Shown here: in pieces, positions 5,963-12,749 of the stretch
Numbering within the stretch: position 1 is the stretch's first letter
How the letters are laid out: each line of letters begins with the position of its first letter
Source: Streptomyces spinoverrucosus
GTDB taxonomy: Bacteria > Actinomycetota > Actinomycetes > Streptomycetales > Streptomycetaceae
Assembly: GCF_006539505.1 (NCBI RefSeq)
Contig: NZ_BJND01000074.1
Location: 1 to 43,889, forward strand
Direction of reading: 5' to 3'
Length of the DNA: 43,889 bases
Translations under genes and position numbers: made by a program
Notes under the pieces: model-generated
Database searches by the model: none
Seen by the model: only the letters and a program-made list of their open reading frames with translations
Told to the model about the DNA's origin: nothing

Positions 5963-6547
5963 ATGGCGACGAACACGATCACTGGCCAGCTCATCGGTTA
6001 CGCACGCGTCTCCACCGACGACCAGGAAGCGCAGTTGCAGCGCGACGCGCTGAGGGCCGCAGGGTGTGCCCGCATCTTCGAGGACAAGGCCAGTGGGAAG
6101 AACACCGACCGGCCGGAACTGACGGCCGTACTGGACTACGCCCGACCGGGCGACGTCCTGTGCGTGTGGAAGCTTGACCGGCTTGGCCGGTCGCTCATCG
6201 ACCTCGTGTCCATCGTCGACGGCCTGCGCGAGCGCGGCATAGGTTTCCGCGTGCTCGACGGTGCGCTCTCCTCTGTCGACACCACGTCGGCCGACGGACG
6301 CCTGTTCTTCCAGATCATCGCCGCCATGGCGGAGTTCGAGCGGTCGCTCATCAAGGACCGCACGCGGGCCGGACTGGAAGCGGCCAAGGCGCAGGGCCGT
6401 ACCGGCGGCCGGCCGTCTGTGGTGGACGAGGACGTACTGACCGTGGCCCGCGCCAGGAAGGCCAAGGGCGAGAGCGTCAGCGCCATCGCCAAGGCCCTCG
6501 GCGTCTCCCGAGCCACGCTGTACCGGCACCTGGGAGAGAGCGCCTGA
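5963..6547 (+). CDS. Hin/Pin-like serine recombinase (DNA invertase or resolvase)
   Basis: The 194-residue protein has the small serine recombinase layout: IGYARVSTDDQ with nucleophile Ser17, RIFEDKASGKNTDRPEL, LCVWKLDRLGRSLIDL with the catalytic Arg residues, the SADGRLFFQIIAAMAEFERSLIKDRTRAGL dimer/E-helix region, then a linker (GRTGGRP) and a C-terminal helix-turn-helix (SVSAIAKALGVSRATLYRHL). Length and sequence are very close to the Hin, Gin and Pin invertases. It would cut a 26-bp palindromic site, and a hix-like one lies just upstream. It may invert DNA, resolve element multimers or act on another replicon. The ATG at 5963 has no obvious Shine-Dalgarno sequence. A terminator-like hairpin follows. 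Confidence 0.9.
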   Translation: MATNTITGQLIGYARVSTDDQEAQLQRDALRAAGCARIFEDKASGKNTDRPELTAVLDYARPGDVLCVWKLDRLGRSLIDLVSIVDGLRERGIGFRVLDGALSSVDTTSADGRLFFQIIAAMAEFERSLIKDRTRAGLEAAKAQGRTGGRPSVVDEDVLTVARARKAKGESVSAIAKALGVSRATLYRHLGESA

Positions 6548-6575
6548 GACAGGCGCACAGCCGTTCAGACAGGCC

Positions 6576-6592
6576 CCCGGCTCTACGCCGGG
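6576..6592 (+). terminator. Terminator-like hairpin after the recombinase gene
   Basis: CCCGGC (6576-6581) and GCCGGG (6587-6592) pair around a TCTAC loop, 28 bases after the recombinase stop. There is no strong T-run. Confidence 0.55.
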
Positions 6593-6755
6593 AGCCGTTG
6601 TCGTGCGTGGACGTACAACACTGTCCGACGGCTGCAACGATGCTGGCCCCTGCGCGACACCCATGGGGGCAGTCGACGGGGGCCAGCACAGGGGCGCATG
6701 TCGCTCACGCCGTGCCCCTTCCAGCACACCTCTGGTCTGTGTTGCTTGCCGTCCC

Positions 6756-6998
6756 TCAGTGCGCCGGGGGTCTGTCTTGTTCGGCCCGCACCACCATGGC
6801 AAACGACGTACAGATCCGCCGGAAGCCGCGGTGGTTGCTCAGGCCGGTGTGACTCATGCACTCGACGTCGACCGCCGCACTGTCCGTCGACGGCTCCGCC
6901 TTACACTTGCAGTGCAGGCACTCCGCCTCAAAGGTCACGTCCGTGTCCGGATGCTGCGTGATCCGATGAGCCACGAACCGAAGGGTGGCACGCGCCAT
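6756..6998 (-). CDS. DUF7848-like small cysteine-containing protein
   Basis: The 80-residue product starts MARATLRFVAHRITQHPDTDV and has the conserved blocks FEAECLHCKCKA, AAVDVECMSHTG and GFRRICTSFAMVVRAE. This pattern is found in a family of small Streptomyces proteins usually seen on accessory DNA (DUF7848 as I recall). Four Cys residues suggest metal binding. The ATG at 6998 is supported by GGGGGA seven bases upstream, and it overlaps the stop of the upstream gene by one base (TGATG), so the pair is translationally coupled. Function is unknown. Confidence 0.65.
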   Translation of the reverse strand: MARATLRFVAHRITQHPDTDVTFEAECLHCKCKAEPSTDSAAVDVECMSHTGLSNHRGFRRICTSFAMVVRAEQDRPPAH

Positions 6999-7201
6999 CA
7001 GCGTCCCCCGTGCTTGCTCCGCAGGTGGGCACGGAGGGCCACGTTCGCATCCAAAGCCTTCGAGTAGTCGCCCACAGAGGTGGCGTTCGCTCTGCCGACC
7101 GCGAAGCCGAGGCACTCACGACAACCCGCCACGGGATCCGGAGGTGGAGACGGAAGAGACAGGTGTACCGGTCCCGACATGGTGGTCTGCTCGCTGCTCA
7201 T
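6998..7201 (-). CDS. Small hypothetical protein paired with the DUF7848-like gene
   Basis: The 67-residue product begins MSSEQTTMSGPVHLSLPSPPPDPVAGCRECLGFAVGRANA and ends with ALRAHLRSKHGGR. It has a CxxC motif and a C-terminal His, which may form a small zinc site. The ATG at 7201 is preferred over the in-frame start at 7249 because GGGAGG lies eight bases before it. The stop overlaps the start of the DUF7848-like gene. Similar small proteins precede DUF7848 genes in other Streptomyces, in my recollection. Function is unknown. Confidence 0.6.
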   Translation of the reverse strand: MSSEQTTMSGPVHLSLPSPPPDPVAGCRECLGFAVGRANATSVGDYSKALDANVALRAHLRSKHGGR

Positions 7202-7293
7202 CTCGTACGCCTCCCGTGCGTTCTCCGATGGCACGGCATCCTTGCCCACTGACCGGGAGCGATTCGAGGTTCAGTCGCGTACTGGACTAAAGA

Positions 7294-8127
7294 TCAGGAA
7301 CGGAACGCCGTCGCCCACTCGGCCAGCCGTTCCCGCGCGGCTTCGCCGAAGAGGGCGCGCTCGTCGTAACCGGCGAATTCATCGAGGTACATCCGGACGT
7401 CTCTCGGGTCGCGGAACACCATCACACCGGCTGTCGTCTCCACCGTGGCCAACCGCTCGTCGTACACGGTGAACGTGTTCAGCGGACACCCCGGCAGGCG
7501 CGTCTCGATCGGGAGCACGCCAAGGCGCACGTTCGGCAGGTGGGTCAGCGAAGCCAGCCGGTCGAGCTGGACAGCCATGGCATCCGGGGAGACGAACGGA
7601 GAGCGCGCCGCCTGCTCGGTGACGATGAAGGTGAACTTCTTCCGGCGGTCGTACAGGACCTCCTGCCGCTCCAGCTTCCTTGCCACGGCCCTGCTGTGGT
7701 CTCCGGGGATGTGAGCGAGGCTGGCCCTGATGTACTCCGGGGTGGAGAGCAAGGCCGTGAGCATCGAGAGCAGGAAGAAGCGGAACTCCGTCGAAGACGC
7801 TTCGAGTCCGGCCAGCTCAAGCTGTTTCTTGTCCAGGCCCTTCCGCCGCATCGACCGTGCGCCCTGCCACTCCGTAGCGGCGATGCGGGCCAGCGCGGAC
7901 ACCTCGGCGGCCAGGGCCGGCGGGGCGTCCAAGGCCCTGAGGATGCGCTCTATGTCCACCAGGGACGGGCGGACCTTCCCGCTCTCGATCCGGCTCACCT
8001 TCGACTGCGACATGTTGCAGCGCGCGGCAAGCCGGTCCCCGGAGAGACCGGCCTGCTTCCGCAGCTTGCGCAGTGTCACGGCGAGTTCCTGGGAGGACTG
8101 GCCGAGCTGCTCGGGCTCGAACGTCAC
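7294..8127 (-). CDS. XRE-family transcriptional regulator with DUF5753 domain
   Basis: The 277-residue protein has an N-terminal helix-turn-helix (about residues 14-68: LRKLRKQAGLSGDRLAARCNMSQSKVSRIESGKVRPSLVDIERIL). A DUF5753 domain follows (about 95-272), including TALLSTPEYIRASL, ERQEVLYDRRKKFTFIVTEQAARSPFVSP, LGVLP and the FTVYDERLATVET strand. This is the WhiJ-like type of Streptomyces regulator, usually encoded next to small partner proteins. The GTG at 8127 overlaps the stop of the DUF6879 gene (GTGA); longer in-frame starts would read back through that gene and are rejected. It probably binds its own operon promoter, where overlapping inverted repeats lie at 8887-8920. It could hold the element quiescent, but that is inference. 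Confidence 0.88.
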   Translation of the reverse strand: MTFEPEQLGQSSQELAVTLRKLRKQAGLSGDRLAARCNMSQSKVSRIESGKVRPSLVDIERILRALDAPPALAAEVSALARIAATEWQGARSMRRKGLDKKQLELAGLEASSTEFRFFLLSMLTALLSTPEYIRASLAHIPGDHSRAVARKLERQEVLYDRRKKFTFIVTEQAARSPFVSPDAMAVQLDRLASLTHLPNVRLGVLPIETRLPGCPLNTFTVYDERLATVETTAGVMVFRDPRDVRMYLDEFAGYDERALFGEAARERLAEWATAFRS

Positions 8128-8621
8128 TCGGTCACGTACTCCAGGAACGGGACCGATTCCGCGACGGCGATGCGCTGGTATTCGAGGAACGGGGCGGGGT
8201 CGCCCTCGTACAGCTCCCGCTCGATCTGCGTACCGTCGGCCTCGTACTTCATGAGGACGACCGTCGAGCGGTCGAACATCCAGAAGTCCTGGACGTCGGG
8301 GAGCGGGTTCGGCCGGTCGGTGATGTCGAGGATGCGGATGTCTTCCCCCGCCGGGGCCTGGTGCTGGTAGTACCGCTCGAACTCGAACCGCAGGTAGTCC
8401 GTGAGGGGCCGGGTGACGATGTGGACGCGGCCCACGTTGCGGGTGCGGACCATGGCCGTCCACGCGTCCTCATACGGTCCGGGGAAGCGGGCCCCCGCCT
8501 TGAAGGCGGCGAACTCTTCCGCTTCCTGCGGTACGAGGTACTGCGGCAGGGTCTCCAGCCGCCAGGCTTCGGTCTGGAACGTCTTGAACCTGTCCGCCCA
8601 GGCTTCACCATCCAAGAGCAC
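8124..8621 (-). CDS. DUF6879 family protein
   Basis: The 165-residue product has the blocks AWRLETLPQYLVPQEAEEFAAFKAG, MVRTRNVGRVHIVTRPLTDYLRFEFERYY, RILDITD and DFWMFDRSTVVLMKYEADG, which match DUF6879, a family encoded next to XRE/DUF5753 regulators in Streptomyces. Its role is not known. The EFERYY and WMFD blocks recall a nucleic-acid or ligand-binding fold, but that is a guess. The GTG start at 8621 has GGGAGG six bases upstream and lies 17 bases inside the end of the preceding gene. The stop overlaps the regulator start, so all three genes form one tightly coupled operon. Confidence 0.78.
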   Translation of the reverse strand: MLLDGEAWADRFKTFQTEAWRLETLPQYLVPQEAEEFAAFKAGARFPGPYEDAWTAMVRTRNVGRVHIVTRPLTDYLRFEFERYYQHQAPAGEDIRILDITDRPNPLPDVQDFWMFDRSTVVLMKYEADGTQIERELYEGDPAPFLEYQRIAVAESVPFLEYVTE

Positions 8622-8814
8622 GGACGGCCTCCCTCAGGACTTCCTCGGGGATCTCCACGAGCCCTTCCCCGGCAGACGGGGTGAAGGCGGTGGACACGTC
8701 ACCCTGGACAACGAACGAGCCGGAGGCGGTGCGGTAGACGTTCGGGCAGTCACCCTGTCCACAGTTGCCTCCGTTGGTGTTGCCGGTGAGCCGTGTGAGT
8801 TCTTCGCGCGCCAT
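8605..8814 (-). CDS. Small protein, first gene of the XRE/DUF6879 operon
   Basis: The 69-residue product begins MAREELTRLTGNTNGGNCGQGDCPNVYRT, continues GSFVVQGDVSTAF and ends in an acidic helix (EGLVEIPEEVLREAVRALGW). It resembles the small acidic partner proteins (DUF397-like) encoded beside WhiJ-type regulators, but it lacks a clear DUF397 signature, so I leave it unnamed. A strand-rich fold with two Cys is likely. It overlaps the DUF6879 gene by 17 bases. An antitoxin-like or modulator function for the XRE regulator is inferred from context alone. Confidence 0.7.
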   Translation of the reverse strand: MAREELTRLTGNTNGGNCGQGDCPNVYRTASGSFVVQGDVSTAFTPSAGEGLVEIPEEVLREAVRALGW

Positions 8815-8886
8815 GCTGAACCCCCCTCTTGCGAGCCCTCTGCGGGCCGGTCGCCACGACCGTACGAGCGAGGCCGATGTGCCGTC

Positions 8887-8920
8887 TATGCGGAAACGCG
8901 ACTATGCGCGTTGTCGCATA
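8887..8920. promoter_or_regulatory. Probable operator of the XRE/DUF6879 operon
   Basis: Two overlapping perfect inverted repeats lie 73-106 bases upstream of the operon start: AACGCG/CGCGTT (8895-8900 with 8907-8912, 6-base spacer) and TATGCG/CGCATA (8903-8908 with 8915-8920, 6-base spacer). A further direct copy of TATGCG lies at 8887-8892. The same 6-6-6 geometry twice in 34 bp suggests binding of two dimers. The XRE protein encoded in the operon is the obvious candidate. Confidence 0.5.
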
Positions 8921-8923
8921 AAC

Positions 8924-8950
8924 CGGGCCTCTGGAACGCCGAGAGGCGCC
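8924..8950 (-). terminator. Imperfect hairpin downstream of the 62-residue gene
   Basis: GGGCCTCT and AGAGGCGCCC (about 8924-8950) can pair with a small bulge, about 35 bases past the stop of the minus-strand gene at 8983. It would end transcription coming through the radical SAM gene and this gene before the XRE operon promoter. Confidence 0.4.
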
Positions 8951-8982
8951 CGGACAGGATCGTCCGAACGCCTCTCTACGCC

Positions 8983-9171
8983 CTACACCCACTCGACCGC
9001 CGAGACGATGCCCGAGTCCTGCCGAGGGGCGGGAAGCGGCGTGCGCCGCTCAGGGCGGGGAGCCTGCTCGCGCTCCTTCGCGCCGAGCCCTCGCAGGGCT
9101 TCGATGCGGTCCGCCTCGGGTACGTCGGCAAGCGCTTCAGCCATCCGCTGGATGGCATCGCCGCTGGTCAC
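8983..9171 (-). CDS. 62-residue element protein coupled to the radical SAM gene
   Basis: The GTG at 9171 lies two bases after the TAG of the radical SAM gene. The product reads VTSGDAIQRMAEALADVPEA and DRIEALRGLGAKEREQAPRP, and ends with a Pro/Arg-rich linker and SAVEWV. The first 40 residues look like two amphipathic helices. The gene lies inside the element next to attR and is transcribed outward-in from the host gene, so it is probably expressed by read-through from the radical SAM promoter with translational coupling. Small genes beside att sites sometimes encode directionality factors, but there is no sequence evidence for that here. Confidence 0.6.
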   Translation of the reverse strand: MTSGDAIQRMAEALADVPEADRIEALRGLGAKEREQAPRPERRTPLPAPRQDSGIVSAVEWV

Positions 9172-9173
9172 GG

Positions 9174-11108
9174 CTACTTCTTGACCGTGAGCGGGAGCAG
9201 CTTCTTGCCGGTGGGGCCAATTTGTATAGCCGTATCCATCTGAGGACACACACCGCAGTCGAAGCACGGCGTCCAGCGGCAGTCCTCGACCTCGGTCTCG
9301 TCGAGGGCGTCCTGCCAGTCCTCCCAGAGCCAGTCCTTGTCGAGCCCGGAGTCGAGGTGGTCCCAAGGCAGGACCTCCTCGTAGGTCCGCTCGCGGGTGG
9401 TGTACCAGTCGACGTCGACGCCGAACTGGGCCAGCTCCTTCTCCGCGCAGCTCATCCAGCGGTCGTAGGAGAAGTGCTCGCGCCAGCCGTCGAAGCGGCC
9501 GCCGTCCTCGTACACCGCGCGGATGACCGCGCCGATCCGGCGGTCACCGCGGGAGAGCAGGCCCTCGACGATGCCGGGCTTGCCGTCGTGGTAGCGGAAG
9601 CCGATGGAGCGGCCGTACTTCTTGTCGCCGCGGATCTTGTCCCGGAGCTTGGCGAGGCGCGCGTCCGTCTCCTCGGCGGAGAGCTGCGGGGCCCACTGGA
9701 ACGGAGTGTGGGGCTTCGGGACGAAGCCGCCGATCGACACCGTGCAGCGGATGTCGTTGGAGCCGGAGACCTCGCGGCCCTTCTGGATGACACGCGTCGC
9801 CATGTCGGCGATCTGGAGCACGTCGTCGTCGGTCTCGGTCGGCAGACCGCACATGAAGTACAGCTTCACCTGCCGCCAGCCGTTGCCGTACGCCGTCGCG
9901 ACCGTCCGGATCAGGTCCTCTTCCGACACCATCTTGTTGATGACCTTGCGGATGCGCTCCGAGCCGCCCTCGGGGGCGAAGGTCAGGCCGGAGCGGCGGC
10001 CGTTGCGCGTCAGCTCGTTCGCCAGGTCGATGTTGAAGGCGTCGACGCGGGTGGAGGGGAGGGAGAGGCCGATCTTGTCGTCCTCGTAGCGGTCCGCCAG
10101 GCCCTTGGCGATGTCGCCGATCTCGCTGTGGTCGGCGCTCGACAGCGACAGCAGGCCGACCTCCTCGAAGCCCGTCGCCTTCAGGCCCTTCTCGACCATG
10201 TCGCCGATGCCGGTGATCGACCGCTCGCGCACCGGGCGGGTGATCATGCCCGCCTGGCAGAAGCGGCAGCCGCGTGTGCAGCCGCGGAAGATCTCGACCG
10301 ACATGCGCTCGTGGACCGTCTCGGCCAGGGGGACCAGCGGCTGCTTGGGGTAAGGCCACTCGTCCAGGTCCATGACCGTGTGCTTCGACACCCGCCACGG
10401 CACACCCGACTTGTTGGGTACGACACGGCCGATCCGGCCGTCCGGCAGGTACTCCACGTCGTAGAAGCCGGGGACGTACACCCCGCCGGTCTTGGCCAGG
10501 CGGAACAGCAGCTCCTCGCGGCCGCCCGGGCGGCCCTCGGCCTTCCAGGCGCGGATGATGTCGGTGATCTCAAGGACGGCCTGCTCGCCGTCGCCGATCA
10601 CCGCGCAGTCGATGAAGTCGGCGATCGGCTCGGGGTTGAAGGCCGCGTGGCCGCCGGCCAGGACGATCGGGTCGTCGACGGTGCGGTCCTTGGCCTGAAG
10701 CGGGATGTCCGACAGGTCCAGCGCGGTCAGCAGGTTCGTGTAGCCCAGCTCCGTGGAGAAGCTGACGCCGAGCACGTCGAACGCCTTCACCGGGCGGTGG
10801 CTGTCCACGGTGAACTGCGGGACGCCGTGCTCCCGCATCAGCGCCTCCAGGTCCGGCCACACGCTGTAGGTCCGCTCGGCGAGGACGCCCGCGCGCTCGT
10901 TGAGGACCTCGTAGAGGATCATGACGCCCTGGTTGGGCAGCCCCACCTCGTAGGCGTCCGGGTACATGAGCGCCCAGCGGACATCACAGGCGTCCCAGTC
11001 CTTGACGGTGGAGTTGAGTTCTCCACCGACGTACTGGATCGGCTTCTGCACATGCGGGAGCAGGGCTTCGAGATGCGGAAACACCGACTCAGCAGACTCG
11101 ACAGACAT
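9174..11108 (-). CDS. B12-binding-type radical SAM protein (TIGR03960-like), 3' end supplied by the element
   Basis: The 644-residue protein has an N-terminal B12-binding-like domain, then the radical SAM motif RGCTRGCRFCQAG with Cys277, Cys281 and Cys284 binding the 4Fe-4S cluster. Other blocks are LSSADHSEIGDI, GLTFAPEGGSERIR, VKLYFMCGLPTETDDD and SIGGFVPKPHTPFQWAP. The C-terminal WTPCFDCGVCP adds a further Cys cluster. The family is conserved in actinobacteria near rodA and RNase E genes; its substrate is unknown to me. The ATG at 11108 suits the family length. The last 22 codons or so come from the integrated element and differ from the native end left beside gvpK, but keep the conserved GPTGKKLLPL. 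The protein is thus probably functional. Confidence 0.9.
   Translation of the reverse strand: MSVESAESVFPHLEALLPHVQKPIQYVGGELNSTVKDWDACDVRWALMYPDAYEVGLPNQGVMILYEVLNERAGVLAERTYSVWPDLEALMREHGVPQFTVDSHRPVKAFDVLGVSFSTELGYTNLLTALDLSDIPLQAKDRTVDDPIVLAGGHAAFNPEPIADFIDCAVIGDGEQAVLEITDIIRAWKAEGRPGGREELLFRLAKTGGVYVPGFYDVEYLPDGRIGRVVPNKSGVPWRVSKHTVMDLDEWPYPKQPLVPLAETVHERMSVEIFRGCTRGCRFCQAGMITRPVRERSITGIGDMVEKGLKATGFEEVGLLSLSSADHSEIGDIAKGLADRYEDDKIGLSLPSTRVDAFNIDLANELTRNGRRSGLTFAPEGGSERIRKVINKMVSEEDLIRTVATAYGNGWRQVKLYFMCGLPTETDDDVLQIADMATRVIQKGREVSGSNDIRCTVSIGGFVPKPHTPFQWAPQLSAEETDARLAKLRDKIRGDKKYGRSIGFRYHDGKPGIVEGLLSRGDRRIGAVIRAVYEDGGRFDGWREHFSYDRWMSCAEKELAQFGVDVDWYTTRERTYEEVLPWDHLDSGLDKDWLWEDWQDALDETEVEDCRWTPCFDCGVCPQMDTAIQIGPTGKKLLPLTVKK
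9232..9242. other. attR core of the integrative element
   Basis: GTATCCATCTG matches the attL core. To its right the host radical SAM gene continues. To its left the reading frame is maintained through element DNA (GCCGTATCC...TACTTC) with many synonymous and a few amino acid changes relative to the native end at 2253-2339. The element-side flank is unusually AT-rich (AATTTGTATAG). Confidence 0.75.
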
Positions 11109-11177
11109 CGCGGGACTTTCGTGAGCTGACAGGGGTGACCATCAAGCGTAACGCGGCCGGGACCCCTGTCCGTACGC

Positions 11178-12683
11178 TCAGCTCCCGGCCGAGATCTTCA
11201 TCGCTTGCCACACTCCCGGCAACGCCGCCTCCACCGCGGCCGCCCGCTGCTCCTCCCTGCCGTACAGCAGGCCGTAGGTGAATGCGTTCTCCCCGGCAGC
11301 ATGCGCCTGCTCGGCCAGTTCCTGCAGCGCCTCCCGGCTCATCACGCTGTCCTGGTGCTCTCCGAGCAGGGTCTGGAGGTCCTTCAGCGACGCCACCAGC
11401 TGCGACGCCGGCTTGCCGAGCGCGGGGGTCGCGGCCTCCGCCGCGTACCGTGCCCGCTTGGCCTTCTTGCGCGCCTCGTGGATCGCCACGTCACGGTCGC
11501 GCCCGGGCGGGGTGTCGAGGGCGTGCTCGACCAGCCCGGCCAGCACGCCGTAGGCCTCGTCGACGGCCATGGAGAGCGACTTCGCCGGTTTCCCGGCCGC
11601 CGCCCGGCGCAGCGGCGGGTCGGCGAGCAGGGCGTCGAGCGAGGTCAGCAGCGCGAGATAGCGCTCACCGTCGAGTACGCCGATGATCTGCCGTCGTGAG
11701 TCGCCGCCCCGCGCCTTCGACCAGGTGCGCAGCCGGTCGTGGACCGGCCCGGTGACCAGGCCGGGCGGCAGTTCCTCGACGACGGCGCTGATCCGCTCGG
11801 CCAGCACCTCCTGGTCACGGCCCGCGCCCAGCTCGCCCGCCAGCCACTTCAGCTCGGCGCCGATCGGGTCGGTGACGGCCCGGTCGAGGATCTTGCGGTA
11901 CGTCTTGAAGGTGCCGCGCATCCGACGGGTGGCGACCCGCATACGGTGCACGGAGTCCTCCACGTCCCGGCGCACGGCCGGATCGAGCTCGACGATCGCG
12001 TCCCGCTGGGCCCGCACATACGCCAGCACATGGTCACCGGCGGTGACCGGCTCGGCCCGGTCCGCCTTCCGGGGCTGCTGCCTCTTCCCGCGGGTCTCGG
12101 CCAGCGCCCGGGCCAGCTTCGAGGGCGACTCGGCGGGCCGTACCCCGGCCTTGCGCAGCCGCTTGTCGACCTTGTCGAGGAACGCCGGATCGCCGCCGTC
12201 GGCGAGTTCCACCTCGATCTCGGTCCACTCGGCCTTCGGCCCCCCGCCGCTGAGCCGCTCGGCCCGCACGGCGTCCACGCTGACCTCGGCGAGCAGGTGC
12301 CCGTCGACGTCCACCAGATGGCGGATGTCGCGCGTCGACCGCAGCCGCACCACGGGCGCCAGCTCCTCGTCGCGCACCCGGGAGCGGACGAGCGCGCCCA
12401 GGTCGGACGGCAGCTTGTCGGACAGCGGGGCGCTGATCTCGTCCCGCACTCCGGTCGCCACCGGGAACTTCAGATGCCATCCGGCGTCCGTGCCGCCGGT
12501 GCGGCGGCGCAGGGTGATCGAGGAGGCTGCCAGGCGCTCGTCGACGGTGTCGTAGTAGGTGGCGTCCAGTTCGGCGACGCCCTGGTCGAGGACGGCCGCC
12601 ACTCCGGCGACGCCGGTCAGGTCGGGCAGCCCGCTGTCGTCGGACTCGTACTTGCGCTCGATCTCACGCTTCGTATCCGCCAT
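11178..12683 (-). CDS. CYTH and CHAD domain protein
   Basis: The 501-residue protein begins MADTKREIERKYESD. The EIERK motif (residues 6-10) is the ExExK signature of the CYTH triphosphate tunnel fold, and the domain runs to about residue 205, with further charged strands such as ATYYDTVDERLA, LRRRTGG, WHLKFPV and WTEIEVELADG. The C-terminal CHAD helical domain (about 215-495) has the conserved His/Arg segments VEDSVHRMRVATRRMRGTFKTYRKIL and HEARKKAKRARYAAEA, which bind polyphosphate in characterised CHAD proteins. A role in polyphosphate or triphosphate chemistry is therefore likely. It lies between the radical SAM gene and rodA on the same strand with about 70-bp gaps. Confidence 0.88.
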   Translation of the reverse strand: MADTKREIERKYESDDSGLPDLTGVAGVAAVLDQGVAELDATYYDTVDERLAASSITLRRRTGGTDAGWHLKFPVATGVRDEISAPLSDKLPSDLGALVRSRVRDEELAPVVRLRSTRDIRHLVDVDGHLLAEVSVDAVRAERLSGGGPKAEWTEIEVELADGGDPAFLDKVDKRLRKAGVRPAESPSKLARALAETRGKRQQPRKADRAEPVTAGDHVLAYVRAQRDAIVELDPAVRRDVEDSVHRMRVATRRMRGTFKTYRKILDRAVTDPIGAELKWLAGELGAGRDQEVLAERISAVVEELPPGLVTGPVHDRLRTWSKARGGDSRRQIIGVLDGERYLALLTSLDALLADPPLRRAAAGKPAKSLSMAVDEAYGVLAGLVEHALDTPPGRDRDVAIHEARKKAKRARYAAEAATPALGKPASQLVASLKDLQTLLGEHQDSVMSREALQELAEQAHAAGENAFTYGLLYGREEQRAAAVEAALPGVWQAMKISAGS

Positions 12684-12749
12684 GAACCGAATCTAGTGGG
12701 AGTCGGGATGCGGCGGCAGGGTGACCAAGAGGTTAATACGCGACAAACC

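Larger units (their letters stand above)
2329..9242. mobile_element. 6.9-kb integrative element of the large serine integrase type, inserted in the radical SAM gene 3' end
   Basis: The boundaries are the two copies of the 11-bp sequence GTATCCATCTG (2329-2339 and 9232-9242), each lying in the same codons of a radical SAM gene 3' end. The integrase gene starts 48 bp inside the left boundary, as is usual beside attP. Cargo includes a broken helix-turn-helix-type gene, a structured noncoding tract, DUF2199 and DUF7848 proteins, a second (Hin/Pin-like) serine recombinase, an XRE/DUF5753 regulator module and several small proteins. No replication, partition, transfer, capsid or lysis genes are seen. 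It may be a decayed phage or conjugative element, or a satellite mobilised in trans. Gene order and gene families fit Streptomyces accessory elements. Confidence 0.85.

Noticed and set aside
9222..11129. A 635-codon open frame on the + strand opposite the radical SAM gene
   Set aside because: It is antisense to a fully conserved protein with Cys motifs, so it is a codon-bias shadow.
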